Position numbers and translations under genes: made by a program. A stretch of 38,332 bases of DNA, from NCBI GenBank assembly GCA_025361165.1, contig JANYAU010000048.1, positions 1 through 38,332 on the forward strand, read 5' to 3'. The DNA comes from Betaproteobacteria bacterium. Its GTDB lineage: Bacteria; Pseudomonadota; Gammaproteobacteria; Burkholderiales; Thiobacteraceae. Below, in pieces: positions 18,495-29,647 of this stretch. The notes below the pieces were generated by a model. That model ran no database searches, was not told the origin of the DNA, and saw nothing but the letters and a program-made list of their open reading frames with translations. Within the stretch, counting starts at the first letter, position 1; each line of letters begins with the position of its first letter.

Positions 18495-19350
18495 ATTTCT
18501 CTCTTTTCTGCAGCAAAACCAATTGCCTCTCTTGCTCAACCAGCTCCTCGTAAGCCCGGCTCACGTACGCTTCCTGAATGTCGATGCCGATGGCGTGACG
18601 CTGCATGCGCTTAGCGACGCGCAGCGTGGTGGCCGAGCCCATGAAGGGATCGAGCACGGTATCGCCCGGCTCGGTGAAAAGTTTGATAAACCATTCGGGC
18701 AAGGCTTCGGGAAATGCCGCGCTGTGATCCCGATTCGAGCACTCGGTCGCCATGTGCAGCACATTCGTGGGAAACGCCTTGTCGCGTGTCAGCCAATTCG
18801 CGATTTTTTTCCCGAAACCGCTGCCCACGCGCGATTCGTCGCGCACCTTATCCGTGTCGCTTAAATTGCGCAGACGGCTCTTGGCCCAATCGCCCATTTC
18901 AACCATGACCGCTTCCTGGTACATATTGAACTTGCGCTGTTTATTGAACTGGAGCAAGCGTTCCCAAGAATCCCGAAAGCGATTGGGCCATTTTCCCGGG
19001 TAGCAATTTTTCTTGTGCCACATGAATTCTTCGGTCCAAAGCCAACCTTGTTTGCGCATTTCCAAAATGAGCTCCAGCACATAGGTATGGCGCTCACCGT
19101 TGACCACGCGTTCTTTGATGTTGAGGATAAAGGTCCCCGTCGGCTTCAACACGCGCAGCAGTTCGGCGGATAGCGGCAGAAACCATTCCACATACAAATC
19201 GGGAGAAATGCCGCCATAAATATGCTTTCTTTGATCGGCATACGGCGGGGAGGTGACGATAAGATCGATGGAATTATCCGACAGGCTTTTCAACTCCGTT
19301 GCCGCATCGCCGTGGAGCAAGGTAATCCGTGGCTGGGAGGGGTATTTCAT
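18481..19350 (-). CDS. Type II DNA methyltransferase, beta-class (N4-cytosine or N6-adenine)
   Basis: The 289-residue protein has the catalytic motif IV TSPPY at 33-37 and, near the C-terminus, the SAM-binding motif I LDPFMGSATT (233-242) followed by AIGIDIQEAY. Catalytic motif first and AdoMet motif last is the beta-class order. SPPY is most often seen in N4-cytosine enzymes, so m4C is my guess. Its ATG lies 4 nt after the leuS stop, with AGGA suitably placed, so it can be translated from the leuS transcript. It overlaps the restriction gene downstream. Having the methyltransferase first is a safe order for establishing a restriction-modification system. Confidence 0.92.
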   Translation of the reverse strand: MKYPSQPRITLLHGDAATELKSLSDNSIDLIVTSPPYADQRKHIYGGISPDLYVEWFLPLSAELLRVLKPTGTFILNIKERVVNGERHTYVLELILEMRKQGWLWTEEFMWHKKNCYPGKWPNRFRDSWERLLQFNKQRKFNMYQEAVMVEMGDWAKSRLRNLSDTDKVRDESRVGSGFGKKIANWLTRDKAFPTNVLHMATECSNRDHSAAFPEALPEWFIKLFTEPGDTVLDPFMGSATTLRVAKRMQRHAIGIDIQEAYVSRAYEELVEQERQLVLLQKREKYVAS

Positions 19351-19354
19351 CCTG

Positions 19355-22378
<3,024 letters not shown>

Positions 22379-22400
22379 CCCGCGATCGTCGCGCCCCCGC

Positions 22401-22429
22401 ATGGTGCGGCAACCTGCCTTGCGCACCAT
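22401..22429. promoter_or_regulatory. Inverted repeat ATGGTGCG / CGCACCAT before urtA
   Basis: The 8-bp arms (22401-22408 and 22422-22429) surround 13 nt. As RNA this could end the TPR-protein transcript, though no T tract follows. As DNA the arms resemble NtrC half-sites (GCACCA), about 120-145 bp before the sigma-54-like element, but their orientation is opposite to the usual NtrC dyad. Either reading is tentative. Confidence 0.35.
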
Positions 22430-22545
22430 CTTCGCGCATTTACCCAGTGTAACGCCGCACTAGCCGCCACGAAAAGTGCGCGGCCATGCCTTTCTTCGCT
22501 GAAAAACCGCTGATTCGCACCGCCGCCATAGTCGCGCCACCGTGC

Positions 22546-22561
22546 TGGCACACTCTTCGCT
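22546..22561 (+). promoter_or_regulatory. Candidate sigma-54 promoter of the urt-ure cluster
   Basis: TGGCACACTCTTCGCT matches the -24/-12 layout TGGCAC-N5-TTGCW except for one base in the -12 part (TCGC), with the invariant GG and GC correctly spaced by 10 bp. It lies about 80 bp before urtA. Nitrogen control of urea transport through NtrC and sigma-54 would make biological sense. The match was found by eye. Confidence 0.5.
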
Positions 22562-22640
22562 TTAGTCCCGACAGCAGTTAAAAATCGCCGTGCGTTACGC
22601 ACCATCCTGCTTTGCTCACCATTATCCGGAGGGGTTTAAA

Positions 22641-23906
22641 ATGAAGCGTCGCAATTTCTTTAAAGCAAGTGTTGTATCTTTATCGCTCGCCGTAGCGGGC
22701 CTCGTATCGTTGCCGGCACTCGCCGCCGACACCATCAAGGTCGGCATTTTGCATTCGCTGTCCGGCACCATGGCCATTTCCGAAACCGCGCTTAAGGAAA
22801 CGGCGCTGATGACCATCGCCGACATCAATGCGCATGGCGGCGTGCTGGGTAAAAAGTTAGAACCGGTGGTGGTTGACCCCGCTTCCAACTGGCCCTTATT
22901 TGCAGAGAAGGCGCGCCAGCTTTTAACGCAAGATAAAGTCGCGGTCGTATTCGGCTGCTGGACGTCGGTGTCGCGCAAGTCTGTGCTGCCGGTATTCAAA
23001 GAATTGAACGGCCTGCTGTTCTATCCCGTGCAATACGAGGGTGAAGAATTAGAGAAAAACGTGTTCTACACCGGCGCTGCGCCCAATCAGCAAGCGATCC
23101 CGGCAGTCGAATATCTAATGAGCAAAGACGGCGGCGGCGCTAAGCGCTTCTTCTTGCTTGGCACCGATTATGTTTACCCGCGCACCACCAATAAAATTTT
23201 GCGCGCCTTCCTGAAATCTAAGGGCGTAGCCGATAAAGACATCGAAGAGGTGTACACGCCTTTCGGTCATAGTGATTACCAAACCATTGTCGCTAACATC
23301 AAGAAGTTCTCCGCTGGCGGCAAGACCGCGGTGATCTCCACCATTAACGGTGACTCCAACGTGCCCTTCTACAAAGAGCTGGGCAACGCCGGATTGAAAG
23401 CCACCGACGTGCCGGTGGTCGCCTTCTCCGTGGGTGAAGAAGAGCTGCGCGGGGTCGATACCAAGCCGCTGGTGGGCCATCTCGCCGCATGGAATTACTT
23501 CATGTCGCTCAAGAACCCGGAAAACACCAAGTTCATCAAGATGTACAAAGACTGGGCCAAGAAAGAGAAGCTGCCCAACGCCGATAAGGTCGTGACCAAC
23601 GATCCGATGGAAGCCACTTACGTCGGCATTCACATGTGGAAGCAAGCGGTGGAGAAGGCGAAAAGCACCGACGTAAACAAGGTGATCGCCGCCATGGCTG
23701 GGCAAAGCTTTAAAGCGCCGGATGGCTTCACGATAAAGATGGATGAGAAAAACCACCATCTGCACAAGCCGGTGTTCATCGGCGAGATCCGGCCCGATGG
23801 TCAATTCAATGTAGTCTGGAAGACTCCGGGCCCGATCAAGGCCGAACCGTGGAGCCCCTATATCCCCGGTAACGACAAGAAGAAAGGCGAGCCGGATACA
23901 AAATAA
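22641..23906 (+). CDS. urtA: Urea ABC transporter, periplasmic substrate-binding protein
   Basis: UrtA binds urea in the periplasm and delivers it to UrtBC. The 421-residue protein begins with a twin-arginine-type signal (KRRNFFK, then a hydrophobic stretch to ALAAD near residue 29), so Tat export is likely. The mature part is the branched-chain amino acid/urea binding fold: KVGILHSLSGTMAISE, VVFGCWTSVSRKSVLPVF, LFYPVQYEGEE, NDPMEATYVGIHMWKQAVEKA. These are characteristic of UrtA rather than LivJ. The ATG at 22641 has GGAGGGG 6-7 nt upstream. A stem-loop follows the stop before urtB. Confidence 0.96.
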   Translation: MKRRNFFKASVVSLSLAVAGLVSLPALAADTIKVGILHSLSGTMAISETALKETALMTIADINAHGGVLGKKLEPVVVDPASNWPLFAEKARQLLTQDKVAVVFGCWTSVSRKSVLPVFKELNGLLFYPVQYEGEELEKNVFYTGAAPNQQAIPAVEYLMSKDGGGAKRFFLLGTDYVYPRTTNKILRAFLKSKGVADKDIEEVYTPFGHSDYQTIVANIKKFSAGGKTAVISTINGDSNVPFYKELGNAGLKATDVPVVAFSVGEEELRGVDTKPLVGHLAAWNYFMSLKNPENTKFIKMYKDWAKKEKLPNADKVVTNDPMEATYVGIHMWKQAVEKAKSTDVNKVIAAMAGQSFKAPDGFTIKMDEKNHHLHKPVFIGEIRPDGQFNVVWKTPGPIKAEPWSPYIPGNDKKKGEPDTK

Positions 23907-23917
23907 TCCGGCCCCCG

Positions 23918-23941
23918 CTCGGCCGGCTAATCCCGGCCGAG
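23918..23941 (+). other. Stem-loop between urtA and urtB
   Basis: CTCGGCCGG (23918-23926) and CCGGCCGAG (23933-23941) form a perfect 9-bp GC-rich stem with a 6-nt loop and no T tract. Such hairpins after binding-protein genes usually protect the upstream mRNA end and allow more binding protein than permease. That role is inference here. Confidence 0.6.
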
Positions 23942-23964
23942 TTGGCTCCCGCCTTAAATTCACC

Positions 23965-25557
23965 ATGATTCTACGTACTCTTCTTACGCTGCTGTGGCTG
24001 GCGGGGATGTTTGTTTCCCCAGCGCAGGCGGCACTGGATCCCGCACTCGTTAAGCAGCTTAACGCGGACGATACGGATCAAAAAATTCTGGCCATCAAGC
24101 AACTCGCGCTGACGGCGGATGCCGATACGACGCGTGTGCTGCAAGCCCTGGCCAATGATGCGCTACTGATTGATGGAGACAGAGTCATTCGAATGGACGG
24201 GGAGCGCGCGTACGACGCCGTGACCGGCCAAGAAATCAGCCCGCTGCCGGAAACCGCCGCAACGCTGGTGATCAATAATCGCGTGCGCGGCGAATTAGCC
24301 ACCACGCTGGCGGCATTGAAGTTATTCGTCCCCAACCGCGATCAACGGCTGGCGGCCGCAAAAGAACTGGAAGATAACGCCGACCCGTTTTTCATTCCCA
24401 TTCTGGATCGTGCACTCGCGCAAGAACGGGATCCAGAGATAAAAGATTTGGTCGCGCAAGCGCGCGCCCTGATCGCGCTCAAAAGTCCTGATCCCGCTAA
24501 ACGTTTAGCTGCGGTGAAAATCCTGGGCGAGAGCGACAACCCTAGCCTAAAGGTGCGGCTCATCGCCCTGACCGACCCCGCCAAAGAACCGGATGAGCGC
24601 GTACGGATTGCCGCCAAAACGTCGCTGCGCGCACTCAACGCACGGCTTACGCTAGGTGAAAACATCGAACGGATTTTTTCCGGTTTAAGCCTGGGCAGCG
24701 TTTTATTGCTCGCGGCCTTGGGGCTCGCTATTACCTATGGCGTGATGGGCGTGATTAATATGGCCCATGGCGAACTGTTAATGGTTGGGGCCTACGCCAC
24801 TTATATTGTCCAGACACTCTTCCGTCACTATTTTCCCGGCGCGCTCGATTGGTATGTGGTGGCCGCGGTTCCGGTCGCCTTTTTCAGCGCCGCCCTGGCG
24901 GGAATTATTTTGGAGCGTACGGTGATCCGCTGGCTCTACGGTCGGCCACTGGAAACGCTGCTCGCCACCTGGGGCCTATCGCTGATTTTGATTCAAGCCG
25001 CGCGCGTCATTTTCGGCCCGCAAAATTTAGCGGTTGCCAACCCAAGCTGGATGTCGGGCGGCGTGCAATTGATGAGCAACGTCGTGCTGCCCTGGAACCG
25101 TATCATTATTATCGGCTTCGCGCTGTTCGTGCTGGCTTTAGTGTGGGTGCTGCTTAACCGCACGCGGCTTGGCCTATTCGTGCGCGCGGTAACACAAAAC
25201 CGCGCCATGGCGGGTTGTGTCGGCGTCCCCACTGGACGCATCGATACCCTGGCCTTCGGCCTCGGCGCCGGCATCGCCGGCCTGGGCGGCGTGGCGCTGT
25301 CACAAATTGCGAACGTCGGCCCGGATATGGGGCAAGGGTATATCGTCGACTCTTTCATGGTAGTGGTATTGGGTGGCGTGGGCCAACTTGCGGGCGCCGT
25401 ATGGGCGGCGCTGGGCTTGGGCATAGCGAGCAAATTTCTAGAGGGGTGGGTGGGCGCGGTAATCGCCAAGATTGTGGTACTGGCCTTCATTATCGTCTTC
25501 ATCCAAAAGCGGCCACAAGGTTTGTTCGCGCTGAAAGGGCGGTTCGTTGAAAACTGA
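23965..25557 (+). CDS. urtB: Urea ABC transporter permease UrtB
   Basis: UrtB is one of two inner-membrane permeases of the urea importer. The 530-residue protein starts with a signal peptide (to AQAAL, about residue 23). A periplasmic HEAT-like region of about 200 residues follows, with KRLAAVKILGESDNPSLKVRLIAL. From about residue 235 comes the LivH-type permease with GLAITYGVMGVINMAHGELLMVGAY and several transmembrane helices ending in IQKRPQGLFALKGRF. The long N-terminal extension is typical of UrtB and separates it from LivH. It overlaps urtC by 11 nt. Confidence 0.96.
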   Translation: MILRTLLTLLWLAGMFVSPAQAALDPALVKQLNADDTDQKILAIKQLALTADADTTRVLQALANDALLIDGDRVIRMDGERAYDAVTGQEISPLPETAATLVINNRVRGELATTLAALKLFVPNRDQRLAAAKELEDNADPFFIPILDRALAQERDPEIKDLVAQARALIALKSPDPAKRLAAVKILGESDNPSLKVRLIALTDPAKEPDERVRIAAKTSLRALNARLTLGENIERIFSGLSLGSVLLLAALGLAITYGVMGVINMAHGELLMVGAYATYIVQTLFRHYFPGALDWYVVAAVPVAFFSAALAGIILERTVIRWLYGRPLETLLATWGLSLILIQAARVIFGPQNLAVANPSWMSGGVQLMSNVVLPWNRIIIIGFALFVLALVWVLLNRTRLGLFVRAVTQNRAMAGCVGVPTGRIDTLAFGLGAGIAGLGGVALSQIANVGPDMGQGYIVDSFMVVVLGGVGQLAGAVWAALGLGIASKFLEGWVGAVIAKIVVLAFIIVFIQKRPQGLFALKGRFVEN

Positions 25558-26665
25558 CCGGCGCATCCCTTTCGTGATTCGCTTTCTCAGCGCCACTGGC
25601 CGCCGGGGTTGGATTGCGCTGAGCGTGTTTGCGCTGGTGACCTGCGTGCTGTTGCCGGCGGCGCACCTGTGGCTGCCTAATGGGCATCCGCTGCATGTCT
25701 CGGATTACGTCATCACGCTCGGCGGCAAAGTGATGTGCTATGCCATTGTCGCGGTAGCGATGGATTTGATCTGGGGCTTCACCGGCATTCTGTCACTGGG
25801 GCATGGCGTATTTTTCGCGCTCGGCGGCTACGCCTTCGGCATGTATTTGATGCGCGGCATTGGTCAGGATGGCGTGTATCACTCGGCCTTGCCGGATTTC
25901 ATGGTGTTTCTCGATTGGAAGGCGTTCCCCTGGTATTGGCAAGGCACTGATCATTTTCTTTATGCCGTGTTGCTGGTGCTGGTCGCGCCCGCCTTACTGG
26001 CCTTCGTGTTCGGCTTTTTCGCGTTCCGCTCGCGCATCAAAGGCGTGTATTTTTCGATCATTACCCAAGCCTTGACGTTCGCCTTCATGCTGCTGTTTTT
26101 CCGCAACGAAACCGGCTTCGGCGGCAATAACGGCTTCACCGATTTCAAGCGCATCTTGGGTTATTCCATCACCGCGCCGCAAACACGGGTGACGCTGTTT
26201 GCGCTTACGGCGCTGATGCTGATGTTCACCCTGGTACTGGGCCGTTATCTGGTGAAATCGAAGTTCGGCCGGGTGCTAGCGGCGATTCGCGATGCCGAGT
26301 CGCGCGTCATGTTCTTGGGTTATAACCCGCTCTGGTACAAACTCTTCATCTGGACGCTCTCGGCCATGTTATGCGCCGTTGCCGGCGCGCTCTACGTGCC
26401 GCAAGTCGGCATCATCAACCCGAGCGAAATGTCACCGGCGAACTCCATCGAGCTTGCGATTTGGGTTGCGGTCGGCGGCCGCGGTACGCTGATTGGACCG
26501 GCGCTGGGTGCGTTTATCGTCAATCTGTCCAAGAGCTGGTTTACGGTGGCGTTTCCCGAATACTGGCTGTTCTTCCTCGGGCTGTTATTCGTGCTGGTCA
26601 CTTTATTTTTACCACAAGGCGTCGTGGGTTTGTGGCAGCGCCTGCGAGCCCGGAGCGGGCGATGA
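25547..26665 (+). CDS. urtC: Urea ABC transporter permease UrtC
   Basis: UrtC is the LivM-type permease partner of UrtB. The 372-residue protein has about nine to ten hydrophobic segments and family stretches AVAMDLIWGFTGILSLGHGVFFALGGYAFGMYLM, FRNETGFGGNNGFTDFK, GRVLAAIRDAESRVMFLGYN and NPSEMSPANSIELAIWVAVGGRGTLIGP. The start is TTG at 25547, with AAAGGG about 8 nt upstream and an 11-nt overlap with urtB. A GTG at 25574 is an alternative. It overlaps urtD by 4 nt. Confidence 0.95.
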   Translation: MKTDRRIPFVIRFLSATGRRGWIALSVFALVTCVLLPAAHLWLPNGHPLHVSDYVITLGGKVMCYAIVAVAMDLIWGFTGILSLGHGVFFALGGYAFGMYLMRGIGQDGVYHSALPDFMVFLDWKAFPWYWQGTDHFLYAVLLVLVAPALLAFVFGFFAFRSRIKGVYFSIITQALTFAFMLLFFRNETGFGGNNGFTDFKRILGYSITAPQTRVTLFALTALMLMFTLVLGRYLVKSKFGRVLAAIRDAESRVMFLGYNPLWYKLFIWTLSAMLCAVAGALYVPQVGIINPSEMSPANSIELAIWVAVGGRGTLIGPALGAFIVNLSKSWFTVAFPEYWLFFLGLLFVLVTLFLPQGVVGLWQRLRARSGR

Positions 26666-27474
26666 TAGGCGAACCCTTAGACGGTCCAACGATCAGCGGC
26701 GGTCATATGCTGGTAGAGGGTGCGCTCGACCTCACGCACAAGGTCATTTTGTATTTGGAAGACATCACCGTGTCGTTCGACGGCTTCAAAGCGCTCAATA
26801 ATCTGACGCTCACCATCGACGCCAAAGAGCTGCGTTGTATCATCGGCCCCAATGGCGCGGGCAAGACCACCATGATGGATGTCATTACCGGCAAAACACG
26901 GCCCGATTCGGGCACCGCCTTCTTCGGACAGACTTTGGATCTCACGCGAATGTCTGAGCCGGAAATCGCCCGCGCCGGTATCGGCCGCAAATTTCAAAAG
27001 CCCACCATATTCGAAAACCATAGCGTATTCGAGAATCTCGAACTGGCGATGAAAACCGATAAGCGCGTGCGGCGCAGCTTATTCGCGGAAATCGATGACA
27101 ACACCCGCGACCGCATCGCCGACACCCTGCGCCTCATCCGGCTCGACGCGCACGCGGAACAGCTTGCCGGGCGGTTATCGCACGGTCAAAAACAATGGCT
27201 GGAAATCGGCATGCTGTTGATGCAAGAACCGCGACTGTTGCTGCTGGATGAGCCTGTCGCAGGCATGACCGACGACGAAACCGAACGCACTGCGGAGCTG
27301 TTCAAATCGCTTGCGGGCAAACAATCGCTGGTCGTGGTCGAACACGATATGGCCTTCATCGAAAAGCTCGGCGGCAAAGTCACGGTATTGCATGAAGGCA
27401 GCGTATTGGCCGAGGGTGATTTGGCAACGGTGCAGGCTAACCCGCAAGTCATCGAAGTTTATTTAGGCCGCTAG
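26662..27474 (+). CDS. urtD: Urea ABC transporter ATP-binding protein UrtD
   Basis: UrtD is one of two cytosolic ATPases that drive urea import. The 270-residue protein has Walker A GPNGAGKTT, Q-loop region GRKFQKPTIFENHSVFENLELAM, the signature-type LSHGQKQWLEIGMLL, Walker B LLLLDEPVAGM and the switch His in VVVEHDMAFIEKL. The ATG at 26662 overlaps the urtC stop (ATGA) and has GGAGCGGG upstream. A much longer frame from 26371 lies inside urtC in another phase and is not real coding. Confidence 0.96.
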   Translation: MIGEPLDGPTISGGHMLVEGALDLTHKVILYLEDITVSFDGFKALNNLTLTIDAKELRCIIGPNGAGKTTMMDVITGKTRPDSGTAFFGQTLDLTRMSEPEIARAGIGRKFQKPTIFENHSVFENLELAMKTDKRVRRSLFAEIDDNTRDRIADTLRLIRLDAHAEQLAGRLSHGQKQWLEIGMLLMQEPRLLLLDEPVAGMTDDETERTAELFKSLAGKQSLVVVEHDMAFIEKLGGKVTVLHEGSVLAEGDLATVQANPQVIEVYLGR

Positions 27475-27476
27475 CC

Positions 27477-28169
27477 ATGTTACGTGTCGAAAATCTCAAT
27501 CAGTACTATGGCGGCAGCCACATCCTGCGCGATTTATCTTTCGAGGTCACGACCGGCCAGGTGACTAGCCTGCTCGGCCGCAACGGCGTGGGCAAATCGA
27601 CCTTGCTCAAATGCCTGATGGGTTTGGTGCCTGCCGCTTCCGGTACTATCACTTTCGATGGCCGCGACATCACGCGCGAGCCTTCGCACCAGCGAGTACG
27701 CGCCGGTATTGGCTACGTGCCGCAAGGGCGCGAAATTTTTCCGCGCCTCACCGTGCACGAAAATTTATTGATGGGGCTTGCGCCCAAAGCCGCCGGAACG
27801 CCACTGCCGCCGCGCATCTTCGAGATGTTCCCGGTACTGAAACAAATGCTCAAACGCCGTGGCGGCGATCTCTCTGGTGGACAGCAACAACAGCTTGCCA
27901 TTGGCCGCGCGCTGGCGTCCTCGCCCAAGCTCCTGATTCTGGATGAGCCGACCGAAGGCATTCAGCCGTCGATTATCAAAGACATCGAGCGCGCCATCCG
28001 CATGCTGGCGGAAGAAGGCGGCATGGCGATTCTGTTGGTAGAACAGTATTACGACTTCGCGCGTTCGCTCGCCGGCCAATACTTGCTGATGGAGCGCGGC
28101 GAATTCATTAAACGCGGCGCGGGCGCGGATATGGAACAGGACGGCGTGCGCGATCTACTCGCGGTATGA
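27477..28169 (+). CDS. urtE: Urea ABC transporter ATP-binding protein UrtE
   Basis: UrtE is the second ATPase of the urea importer (LivF type). The 230-residue protein has Walker A GRNGVGKST, GIGYVPQGREIFPRLTVHENLLMG, the ABC signature LSGGQQQQLAIGRAL, Walker B LLILDEPTEGIQPS and LLVEQYYDFA. NQYYGGSHILRD near the N-terminus is typical of UrtE. It starts 2 nt after the urtD stop. The urease operon begins about 8 nt after its end, so importer and enzyme are probably transcribed together. Confidence 0.96.
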   Translation: MLRVENLNQYYGGSHILRDLSFEVTTGQVTSLLGRNGVGKSTLLKCLMGLVPAASGTITFDGRDITREPSHQRVRAGIGYVPQGREIFPRLTVHENLLMGLAPKAAGTPLPPRIFEMFPVLKQMLKRRGGDLSGGQQQQLAIGRALASSPKLLILDEPTEGIQPSIIKDIERAIRMLAEEGGMAILLVEQYYDFARSLAGQYLLMERGEFIKRGAGADMEQDGVRDLLAV

Positions 28170-28176
28170 TTTGCGG

Positions 28177-29025
28177 ATGTTGATCGAATCGCCTCCCACC
28201 GCCACCGGCTGGCGCGCCAGCTTGGATCTGCGCTTTGCGCGCCGGGATTCGGCCACCCTGCTCACGCAACGTCGCCATTATGGCCCGCTGCGAGTGCAGA
28301 AAGCCTTGTACCCAGAAGGCGATGCGGTATGCCACGCGATTTTGTTGCACCCGCCGGCAGGCATCGCCGGCGGCGATGAATTAGAAATTAGCGTGGCCGT
28401 GGAAGCGCAGGCGCACGCCTTGCTCACCACGCCCGGCGCCGGCAAGTGGTATCGATCGGCTGCGCCCTGGGCGAGTCAAACCGTGAAGCTTGAGGTGGCG
28501 GCCGGTGCGGCTTTGGAATGGTTACCGCAAGAAACGATTTTTTTCGCCGGCTGCCGCGCCGCCATGCGCAACTGCATCACGCTCGCTGAAGATGCGCGTT
28601 ATCTCGGCTGGGATGTGTGGTGCCTGGGGCGCACCGCATCGGGCGAGCGCTTCGATCAGGGTGAATTGCGTGTCGCGACCGACATCCACTTGGCCGGTAC
28701 GCCGTTGTGGATCGAACAAGGCCATTTAAGCGGCGGCTCGCCCTTATTGCATTCGCCAGCCGGACTTGCGGGGCGCAGCGTGTGTGCTACCTTGCTGGCA
28801 GCAGGCGCCGACATCGCACCCGAACTACTTGCGGCATGCCGTGCGCTGCGGCCCGTCGAAGCAGCGGCGCTGTATGGCATAACGGTGTTGCCGCGCTTGC
28901 TGGTGGCACGTTATCTTGGACACTCATCGGAAGCCGCGCGCACTTGGTTCATCGAACTGTGGCATTTGCTGCGGCCCGCATTGATCGGGCGTGAAGCACA
29001 GCTACCGCGCATCTGGAGCACGTAA
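28177..29025 (+). CDS. ureD: Urease accessory protein UreD
   Basis: UreD binds apo-urease and forms the UreDFG activation complex that guides nickel to the active site. The 282-residue protein has family segments [56 protein letters not shown] and [16 protein letters not shown] prefer the ATG at 28177; a TTG at 28171 is two codons earlier. The gene is followed directly by ureA (1-nt gap). Confidence 0.94.
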   Translation: MLIESPPTATGWRASLDLRFARRDSATLLTQRRHYGPLRVQKALYPEGDAVCHAILLHPPAGIAGGDELEISVAVEAQAHALLTTPGAGKWYRSAAPWASQTVKLEVAAGAALEWLPQETIFFAGCRAAMRNCITLAEDARYLGWDVWCLGRTASGERFDQGELRVATDIHLAGTPLWIEQGHLSGGSPLLHSPAGLAGRSVCATLLAAGADIAPELLAACRALRPVEAAALYGITVLPRLLVARYLGHSSEAARTWFIELWHLLRPALIGREAQLPRIWST

Positions 29026-29026
29026 T

Positions 29027-29329
29027 ATGGAACTGACCCCACGCGAAAAAGATAAATTGCTGATCTTCACAGCAGCGCTAGTTGCCGAACGGCGCAAAGA
29101 TCGCGGTTTGAAATTAAATTATCCGGAGGCCGTGGCCTTCATCAGCGCCGCCATCATGGAAGGCGCGCGCGACGGCCGAAGCGTAGCCGAATTGATGAGC
29201 GCGGGCACCACTTGGCTACGGCGCGATGAGGTGATGGAAGGCGTGCCGGAAATGATCCCGGAGATTCAGGTAGAGGCGACGTTTCCCGACGGCACCAAGC
29301 TCGTCACTGTGCACAACCCCATCATCTAG
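29027..29329 (+). CDS. ureA: Urease subunit gamma
   Basis: UreA is the smallest structural subunit of the (alpha-beta-gamma)3 urease. The 100-residue protein shows the complete family sequence pattern: [81 protein letters not shown]. The ATG at 29027 gives the canonical N-terminus; a longer frame from 28991 runs back into ureD. Confidence 0.98.
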   Translation: MELTPREKDKLLIFTAALVAERRKDRGLKLNYPEAVAFISAAIMEGARDGRSVAELMSAGTTWLRRDEVMEGVPEMIPEIQVEATFPDGTKLVTVHNPII

Positions 29330-29338
29330 GAGCGCGCA

Positions 29339-29647
29339 ATGACCCCTGGTGAAATGTTAATTGAACCTGGCGAGATCGAACTCAATGTTGGGCGGGCGAC
29401 GCTCACGCTCTCTGTCGCGAATACCGGCGACCGGCCGATTCAGGTCGGCTCGCATTATCACTTCTTCGAGACCAATGCCGCGCTCGCCTTTGAGCGTGAA
29501 AAAGCGCGCGGCATGCGGCTTAACATCGCCGCCGGTACCGCGGTGCGTTTCGAGCCGGGACAAACGCGCACGATAGAACTTGTCGCGCTCAGCGGCGAGC
29601 GCAAAGTCTATGGCTTTGCGGGAAAAATCATGGGAAAGCTCGAATGA
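29339..29647 (+). CDS. ureB: Urease subunit beta
   Basis: UreB is the second structural subunit. The 102-residue protein has [67 protein letters not shown] and the C-terminal [18 protein letters not shown] lies about 7 nt before the ATG. It overlaps ureC by 4 nt. The separate ureA and ureB genes exclude the fused Helicobacter type. Confidence 0.98.
   Translation: MTPGEMLIEPGEIELNVGRATLTLSVANTGDRPIQVGSHYHFFETNAALAFEREKARGMRLNIAAGTAVRFEPGQTRTIELVALSGERKVYGFAGKIMGKLE

Larger units (their letters stand above)
22379..22640 (+). other. Upstream control region of the urea operon
   Basis: This 262-bp gap holds no convincing gene. It contains a hairpin or paired GCACCA half-sites (22401-22429), a sigma-54-like element (22546-22561), another GCACCAT (22599-22605), and the urtA ribosome binding site GGAGGGG (22628-22634). 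Confidence 0.6.

Noticed and set aside
23115-23966. 283-codon open frame on the minus strand opposite urtA
   Set aside because: The sense strand encodes full UrtA with its own ribosome binding site; the antisense frame shows no domain and is a GC-rich shadow.
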